64,000 nt of DNA from VRUE01 sp963742535 (GTDB lineage Bacteria; Actinomycetota; Thermoleophilia; Solirubrobacterales; 70-9): NCBI GenBank assembly GCA_963742535.1, contig CAVUMC010000002.1:2294001-2358000 (forward strand), written 5' to 3'. Below, piece after piece: positions 59,399 to 64,000 of this stretch. The first letter of the stretch is position 1, and every line of letters begins with the position of its first letter. Under the pieces are notes generated by a model. That model did no database searches and was not told the DNA's origin. It was given only the letters and a program-made list of their open reading frames with translations. Position numbers and translations under genes: made by a program.

Positions 59399-60342
59399 AG
59401 CTGGACGCGCGTTGGAGAATATTGGTGATCTCCTTGGTCTTTGTGAGCCTTGCTCCAGGATCCGCCGTGGCAAAGCGGGGTTACTTCACAATCGATCCCA
59501 GTAGCCGCACGCAGGTGCAGCTTCACGGGTCGAATGGATACGGCATCTCCCTCTCCGCGAACGGTGGCTTCGTATCTCTGTCGACCCAGGGGCATCACGC
59601 CACGGTTGAGTACGCCGCGCGCGGTGCAGCGGGTAATGGGAAGATCAAGGCGAGGTTCGGCAGTCTCGGCCGGGTGGCTCTGCGTTTCCACCCCCGCGGC
59701 AGAGCTCGCCTATTCAAAGAACCGAAAGGCAACTGCAGCGGGGGAGACTCCTTGGTGCAGGCCGGGGTGTTCGTGGGGAAGCTCGATTTCGAAGGCGAGC
59801 AGGGCTATACGAGGATTCACGCAAATCGGGTCAAGGGAACTGTGACCCACACTAAAAGGCAGATATGCAAGACGAGCGGGGGAGAAGACGGGGGAGGGGC
59901 GGCTCTCTCGTCCCTCAAATGGACCCTCTTGAGCGCGACCGCCGACGAAAACAAGGTTTCCTTCAACGCTTTCAAGACTGAGTTCAAGTCCAAGCCTGGG
60001 CTCAACGGGGCCAGCTTCAGCGCGACGATCATCGAATCTATCCAGCGCGGTTTCGCAGTGTTTCGATCGATTCAGGCCACGGCAGGCCTAACTGCATTTA
60101 GCGACGTCAGCTCACACGGTCGCGTCGATGAAGCCACCGTGACGCCGCCCGCGCCGTTTTCCGGCAGTGCGACCTACCGGCGCGCAGTTGCCAAGAGGTC
60201 GGAAACCTGGCTCGGCTCGCTTGCGGGCGACTTTCCGGGCCTGGGCACGGTGAGCTTGGCCGGCCCGGAATTCTGCGCCGAAGGAGTTCTGCTCAAGGGA
60301 TGCAACGGTCCAGCCGCCGGACTGGCGGGCCTTTTCGGCTGA
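59395..60342 (+). CDS. secreted beta-rich protein of Solirubrobacterales type
   Basis: A 315-aa protein with signal peptide (ILVISLVFVSLAPGSAVA). Two similar halves of strands include GSLGRVALRFHPRGRARL in the first part and the C-terminal ETWLGSLAGDFPGLGTVSLAGPEFCA, a strand pattern I associate with many secreted proteins of this group. Cysteines near residue 113 and 154 and at the end (FCAEG, KGCNG) suggest disulphides. Coupled by ATGA to the previous gene. Possibly a paired surface protein; function unknown. Confidence 0.7.
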   Translation: MKLDARWRILVISLVFVSLAPGSAVAKRGYFTIDPSSRTQVQLHGSNGYGISLSANGGFVSLSTQGHHATVEYAARGAAGNGKIKARFGSLGRVALRFHPRGRARLFKEPKGNCSGGDSLVQAGVFVGKLDFEGEQGYTRIHANRVKGTVTHTKRQICKTSGGEDGGGAALSSLKWTLLSATADENKVSFNAFKTEFKSKPGLNGASFSATIIESIQRGFAVFRSIQATAGLTAFSDVSSHGRVDEATVTPPAPFSGSATYRRAVAKRSETWLGSLAGDFPGLGTVSLAGPEFCAEGVLLKGCNGPAAGLAGLFG

Positions 60343-60825
60343 TCAGCCCGTCAGCCGCGGGTCGTCCGCGTCGATCTCTTCCGCCGTGCCGTCGTAGTCA
60401 TAGCCGCGGCGCGATGGGCCTGGGCCAGGGCCGGGGGTGCCGAACCCTCCCGGCCTGCCCATGACCACGAAGCGCCGGCCTACGTAGCCGCGCATCAGGC
60501 GTCTGACGATTGCGCGGGTGGGTGGGATGAGGAAGATTGCGCCGACGATGTCGGTGACAAAGCCGGGGGTGAGGAGGAGGGTGCCGCCGATTGCGATCAG
60601 GAGGCCGTCGGCGACCTCTTTGCCGGGGAAGCGGCCCTCGGAGAGGGCGGCGTTGAAGCGGCGCCAGGCGCCGCGGCCCTGGTGGCGCAGCAGCAGCGAG
60701 CCGAGGATCGCGTCGGCGAGCAGCAGGGCGATCGTCGGCCAGACGCCGATCAGCGAGCCGATCTGGATGATCACGTATAGCTCGACGATCGGGATGACGA
60801 TGAAGAGCGCAACCAAAATGGCCAT
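60343..60825 (-). CDS. FxsA-family membrane protein
   Basis: A 160-aa integral membrane protein. The N-terminal helix ILVALFIVIPIVELYVIIQIG and GVWPTIALLLADAILGSLLLRHQG match the FxsA family, known in E. coli for reducing phage exclusion by F plasmid-encoded PifA. A third helix and a basic-glycine tail follow (GGFGTPGPGPGPS). TAGGCT lies 6 nt before the ATG on the minus strand. It is convergent with the secreted-protein pair with no gap. Confidence 0.83.
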   Translation of the reverse strand: MAILVALFIVIPIVELYVIIQIGSLIGVWPTIALLLADAILGSLLLRHQGRGAWRRFNAALSEGRFPGKEVADGLLIAIGGTLLLTPGFVTDIVGAIFLIPPTRAIVRRLMRGYVGRRFVVMGRPGGFGTPGPGPGPSRRGYDYDGTAEEIDADDPRLTG

Positions 60826-60855
60826 GAGAAGAGCCTAGTTGGCGCGGGGTGCCGG

Positions 60856-62268
60856 CTAAGCGGGAGCGGCCGCCGCCGCGGCCTCCTCGAGCTCGGCGAG
60901 CGAGCGGTTGAGGCCCTCGGCGATCTTTTCGACGTCTTCCATCTCGTCGTAGTCGGCGAGCAGCCCGAAGCCGACGTGGCCGTTGTAGCTCATCACCGCC
61001 ACCGCCATCGCGTGGTTCGGTGGCAGGAAGGCGACCGGGAAGACCTGCTCCAGTTCCCGGCCCAGCACGTAGAGCGGGATCTGAGGGCCCGGCACGTTGG
61101 TGACGATCAGGTTGAAGAGACGGGTCGAGAAGTTGATCCGCGAGGCCTGGGCCAGCAGCGTCGGCGGCGCGAAGTCGTTGAAGCGGGAGATCACTTCCGC
61201 CCCAAGCGCCTGCTTGGAGCGCTTGAGGCCCTCCATCTGCTCGCTGACCACGCGCAGGCGGCGCACCGGGTCCTCGACGTAGACCGGCAGCGGCCCGCGC
61301 ATCGCCGCGATGCGGTTGCCGAGGTCCCCCCGCTCATCCTGGGTGCGGATCGAGACGGGAACCAGGGCGCGCAGCTCCAGCCCCTCGGTCCGCACGCCGC
61401 GGTCGTGCAGCCACTCGCGCAGCGCCCCGGTCACGACGGCCAGCACAACGTCGTTGACGGTGCCGCCGAGGGCGTCCTTGATCCGCTTAAAGGTGGCCAA
61501 CTCGGAGCTGGCCCAGGTGAAGCGGCGGTGCGGCCCGATCGGCAGGTTCAGGGGCACGTCCGGGGCCGGGTCGGCGAAGGCGCCGACGATCTCGCCGATG
61601 CCCTCCAGCGCCTCGCCGATCCGCCGCGCGGCGTGCTCGGGATGGCGCACGGCCTCGACGGCACGCTCGACGATTTTCACCGGCGCGGCCGCGGCATCGG
61701 CGGCGCCACGGGCGACCAGATCGATCGTGCTCGGCTCCGGCTCGGGGACCCAGCCGTCATCGCTCTCCGCTGGCTCTGGGATCGGCTCGAGGTCGAAGAG
61801 CACGGTGCCGATGTCGACACCGGAGATGCCGTCGACCATCGCGTGGTGCGTCTTGGTCAGCAGCGCGAAGCGGTCGCGCTCGAGGTTCTGCGCGAGCCAG
61901 AGCTCCCAGAGCGGCTTCGAGCGGTCGAGCTGCTGCGAGAAGACTCGCGCCGCCAGCCGCTTCAACTGCTGTTCGCCGCCCGGTGCGGGCAGCGCGGTGT
62001 GGCGGATGTGGTAGGTCAGGTTGAAGTTGATGTCGTCCGCCCAGAGCGGCCTGCCGGCCTCCAGCGGCGGCGTCACCAGGCGCTGGCGGAAGCGCGGCAC
62101 TTGGGCGAGGCGGCCGCGCACGTGCTCGACCAGGTCGACGTATTTCGGCGGCGGTCCCTCGAAAATGAGGATCGCGCCCACGTGCATGTGGCTCGCCGAA
62201 GTCTCGTTCGTCAGGAACGAGGCGTCGACTGCGGTGAGCCGGTCGAGGTGGCGTCCTTGCGTTGCCAT
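60856..62268 (-). CDS. wax ester synthase / diacylglycerol acyltransferase
   Basis: A 470-aa WS/DGAT enzyme, normal length. H141-H142-x3-D146-G147 (HHAMVDG) is the catalytic motif, and the later NDVVLAVVTGALREWL and VPVSIRTQDERGDLGNRI segments are family-typical. It makes wax esters or triacylglycerol from acyl-CoA at the membrane face, as storage lipid. The ATG at 62268 shares a 26-bp divergent gap with ispH; TAGCCT lies 6 nt before it. The thiolase/FadE genes elsewhere in the window concern the reverse, breakdown side of lipid metabolism. Confidence 0.9.
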   Translation of the reverse strand: MATQGRHLDRLTAVDASFLTNETSASHMHVGAILIFEGPPPKYVDLVEHVRGRLAQVPRFRQRLVTPPLEAGRPLWADDINFNLTYHIRHTALPAPGGEQQLKRLAARVFSQQLDRSKPLWELWLAQNLERDRFALLTKTHHAMVDGISGVDIGTVLFDLEPIPEPAESDDGWVPEPEPSTIDLVARGAADAAAAPVKIVERAVEAVRHPEHAARRIGEALEGIGEIVGAFADPAPDVPLNLPIGPHRRFTWASSELATFKRIKDALGGTVNDVVLAVVTGALREWLHDRGVRTEGLELRALVPVSIRTQDERGDLGNRIAAMRGPLPVYVEDPVRRLRVVSEQMEGLKRSKQALGAEVISRFNDFAPPTLLAQASRINFSTRLFNLIVTNVPGPQIPLYVLGRELEQVFPVAFLPPNHAMAVAVMSYNGHVGFGLLADYDEMEDVEKIAEGLNRSLAELEEAAAAAAPA

Positions 62269-62294
62269 CGCCCTAGGCTAGCTACTCTGGGGAT
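62269..62294. promoter_or_regulatory. 26-bp divergent start region with two -10 elements
   Basis: On the plus strand TACTCT (62283-62288) is 6 nt before the ispH ATG; on the minus strand TAGCCT is 6 nt before the WS/DGAT ATG. Both -35 elements must therefore lie inside the opposite coding sequence. Confidence 0.65.
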
Positions 62295-63272
62295 ATGTCC
62301 TCCCTCGCCACGGAGGCCCCGAAGCGGGTCTTGCTGGCCGCTCCGCGCGGCTATTGCGCCGGCGTCGACCGCGCCGTGCAAACGGTCGAGCGCGCGCTCG
62401 AGCTCTATGGCTCCCCGGTCTACGTGCGCAAGGAGATCGTCCACAACAAGCACGTGGTCCAGGAGCTGGCCAAGCGAGGGGCGATCTTCGTCGAGGAGGA
62501 GAACGAAGTCCCGGAGGGGGAGATGGTCGTCTTCTCCGCTCACGGCGTCGCCCCGGCGGTCCATGAGAACGCCGCCGCTCGCCGGCTGCGCACGATCGAC
62601 GCCACCTGTCCGCTGGTGACCAAGGTCCACGTCTCGGCCCGCCGCTTCGCTGCCGAGGGCTACACGATCATCATGATCGGCCACGAGGGCCACGAGGAGG
62701 TCGAAGGGACCACCGGTGAGGCGCCGGACAGCATCGTCCTGATCGAAACCGCCGACGAAGTCGAGAGCCTCACGGTCACCGACCCGGCCAAGGTAGCCTT
62801 CATCACCCAGACCACGCTCTCGGTCGACGAGACGGCGGAGGTGATCGCCGCCCTGCGGGCCAAGTTCCCCGGCATCGTCAGTTCCAAGTCAGACGACATC
62901 TGTTACGCGACGACCAATCGCCAGATCGCCGTCAAGCAGCTTGCCCGCGAGTGCGAGCTGGTGCTGGTGATCGGCTCGACCAACTCATCGAATTCCAACC
63001 GCCTGGTCGAGGTCGCCCGCGAACATGGAGCCGGCTCCTACTTGATCGACAATCACACCCAGGTGCGGGAGGAGTGGCTGGAGGGAGTCGAGACGGTCGG
63101 CATCACCTCCGGTGCCTCTGCCCCCGAGGAGCTGGTCGAGCAGCTGGTCGACCTCTTCCGCGAGCGCGGCGCCGACGACGTCTCAGAGCTGCGCACTGTT
63201 CACGAGGACGTGCGCTTCATGCTGCCCAAGGAGATCCGCGAGGAGCTCAAGGCAGCCCCGCAGCAAAGCTGA
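62295..63272 (+). CDS. ispH: 4-hydroxy-3-methylbut-2-enyl diphosphate reductase
   Basis: A 325-aa Fe-S enzyme, last step of the MEP pathway to IPP and DMAPP. The three cluster cysteines are C21 (GYCAGVDRAV), C105 (DATCPLVTKVH) and C203 (DDICYATTNRQ). Substrate-binding histidines follow in IGHEGHEEVEGT and SAHGVA, and STNSSNSNRL near residue 233 is conserved. Length and start are normal. The 3' end overlaps the convergent thioredoxin-fold gene by 26 bp. Isoprenoids are needed here for quinones and cell-wall carriers. Confidence 0.94.
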   Translation: MSSLATEAPKRVLLAAPRGYCAGVDRAVQTVERALELYGSPVYVRKEIVHNKHVVQELAKRGAIFVEEENEVPEGEMVVFSAHGVAPAVHENAAARRLRTIDATCPLVTKVHVSARRFAAEGYTIIMIGHEGHEEVEGTTGEAPDSIVLIETADEVESLTVTDPAKVAFITQTTLSVDETAEVIAALRAKFPGIVSSKSDDICYATTNRQIAVKQLARECELVLVIGSTNSSNSNRLVEVAREHGAGSYLIDNHTQVREEWLEGVETVGITSGASAPEELVEQLVDLFRERGADDVSELRTVHEDVRFMLPKEIREELKAAPQQS

Positions 63273-63990
63273 CCGACCAAATCCGCAGGTCGCCCTCGGT
63301 GGCCAGCGTGAGGCGGTGCAACTCGTGTCGGTCGTGCTCGGCGAGGACTTGTAGGCCAGGACGGCCGATCTCGAACGAGCGGGGCTCGCCGTCGTCGATC
63401 GTCACCCGCAGCGCACCGCTGCCCTCGACGGTCGCGCCCACCACCGCAGCTGCGTAGTCGATCTCCAGCTCTGGCTGCTCGGCACTGGCGACCCAGGGTT
63501 GGTCCCACGACCCTCCGGGGAAGACCTCAGGCGTCGGCGGCATCACCCTCGCGCTGGGCGTGTCGCTGGGACGCAACGCCTGCATCGGGTCCGGCAGCGA
63601 GCGCAGTGCGTCAAGCTCGCGCAGCTCTTCTTGGATCGCCAACTCGGTGTTCAGATATTCGCCCTCGCCGAAGTGGAACCAGCTGAGGGCGCCGCCGGTG
63701 CTCCAGAGGAAGAGACTGGGCCAGCCTTCGCAGCCGTAGGCGCTCCAGAGCTCGTGCTCGGCGTCGATCGCGACCGGGAACCCGACGCCGAGGCCTTCGA
63801 TCCCTGCTGTGACGGCCTCGCTCTCGGAACCGAATGGGAAGCGGGGCGCCTGCACCCCAACCGTGGTCAGGCCCGTCTCGCGGTAGCGGCGATCCCACTC
63901 GACCAGATAGGGGAGGGTGCGGATGCTGTTGAGCTGGGCGAAGTCGAAGAAGTGCACCAGCACCGGCCCGGCCGCGGTCAGGTTCGGCAT
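63247..63990 (-). CDS. thioredoxin-fold protein lacking redox cysteines (possibly starts outside)
   Basis: 247 aa from the ATG at 63990, but the frame is open to the window edge, so the N-terminus may be incomplete. PVLVHFFDFAQLNSIRTLPYL aligns with the FWTYSCINCIRTLPYL segment of DipZ/AhpC-TSA-like redoxins; the CxxC cysteines are replaced by Q and S. VEWDRRYRETGLTTVGVQAP and a C-terminal beta-sandwich (ELEIDYAAAVVGATVEGSGALRV) complete the DipZ-like architecture. Without the cysteines it cannot be an ordinary thiol-disulphide exchanger. Cytosolic, no signal seen. Role unknown. Confidence 0.75.
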   Translation of the reverse strand: MPNLTAAGPVLVHFFDFAQLNSIRTLPYLVEWDRRYRETGLTTVGVQAPRFPFGSESEAVTAGIEGLGVGFPVAIDAEHELWSAYGCEGWPSLFLWSTGGALSWFHFGEGEYLNTELAIQEELRELDALRSLPDPMQALRPSDTPSARVMPPTPEVFPGGSWDQPWVASAEQPELEIDYAAAVVGATVEGSGALRVTIDDGEPRSFEIGRPGLQVLAEHDRHELHRLTLATEGDLRIWSVSFAAGLP

Positions 63991-64000
63991 CGATTGCGGT

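Overview
The window is high-GC, densely coding DNA with many GTG/TTG starts, TTGA/ATGA stop-start overlaps and a -10-like hexamer (TANNNT) placed 6-7 nt before many start codons, which suggests leaderless mRNAs. With the gene families seen (F420-type luciferase-like oxidoreductase, CvpA-protease fusion, WS/DGAT acyltransferase, several secreted families that I associate with Thermoleophilia/Solirubrobacterales), this points to an actinobacterial chromosome, probably a Solirubrobacterales-like member of Actinomycetota. That placement is inference. No rRNA and no intact tRNA gene was seen.

Layout. 1-10.8 kb: fatty-acid or steroid-type beta-oxidation genes (3-hydroxyacyl-CoA dehydrogenase, thiolase, a paired acyl-CoA dehydrogenase set, a third acyl-CoA dehydrogenase), with the same 22-bp palindromic TetR-type operator in front of the thiolase and in front of the third acyl-CoA dehydrogenase; between them lie small genes, an Atl protein and an operon with a metallo-beta-lactamase-fold enzyme and a cell-wall-binding-like protein. 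10.8-14.1 kb: CDF metal exporter, M23 peptidase and a low-complexity membrane protein, with two large intergenic hairpins. 14.2-18.6 kb: lysA-hom-thrC-thrB operon joined by overlapping stop/start codons. 18.7-25.3 kb: beta-propeller protein, cupin, MmcQ/YjbR protein and a 1557-aa glutamate synthase large subunit without an adjacent small subunit. 25.3-27.1 kb: a lone AT-richer gene with a HEPN-like RNase motif. 27.1-34.2 kb: FHA protein, SRPBCC protein, lipoprotein, class B PBP, CvpA/serine protease, HxlR regulator, xseA-xseB. 34.2-40.6 kb: AddA-like helicase-nuclease interrupted by a 1-nt frameshift, and an AddB-like Fe-S nuclease. 40.7-44.0 kb: small genes, alpha/beta hydrolase, HAD protein and a MIP18/DUF59 Fe-S assembly gene.

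43,978-56,874: a 12.9-kb integrated element. It is bounded by a 54-bp direct duplication of the 3' end of the DUF59 gene; the two copies differ at three positions, all synonymous, so the element replaces the gene end it disrupts. It carries a TIR-domain protein, a tyrosine recombinase whose N-terminal part is missing, a head-to-head truncated MobF/TraA-type relaxase remnant, an XRE regulator, a winged-helix regulator with dyad operators, a 2161-aa secreted RHS/YD-repeat protein with near-identical 705-bp tandem beta-helix repeats and an unrecognised C-terminal domain, an overlapping small membrane ORF that may be its immunity protein, and further small cargo including a 3'-half tRNA-Gly. It looks like a decayed conjugative element kept for its defence and competition cargo.

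56.9-58.7 kb is a gene-poor stretch with hairpins, a 26-bp perfect palindrome, a minus-strand intrinsic terminator and a 22-codon ORF with a strong Shine-Dalgarno. 58.7-64 kb returns to ordinary chromosome: two secreted proteins, FxsA-like protein, WS/DGAT and ispH diverging from a 26-bp gap, and a thioredoxin-fold protein lacking its redox cysteines.
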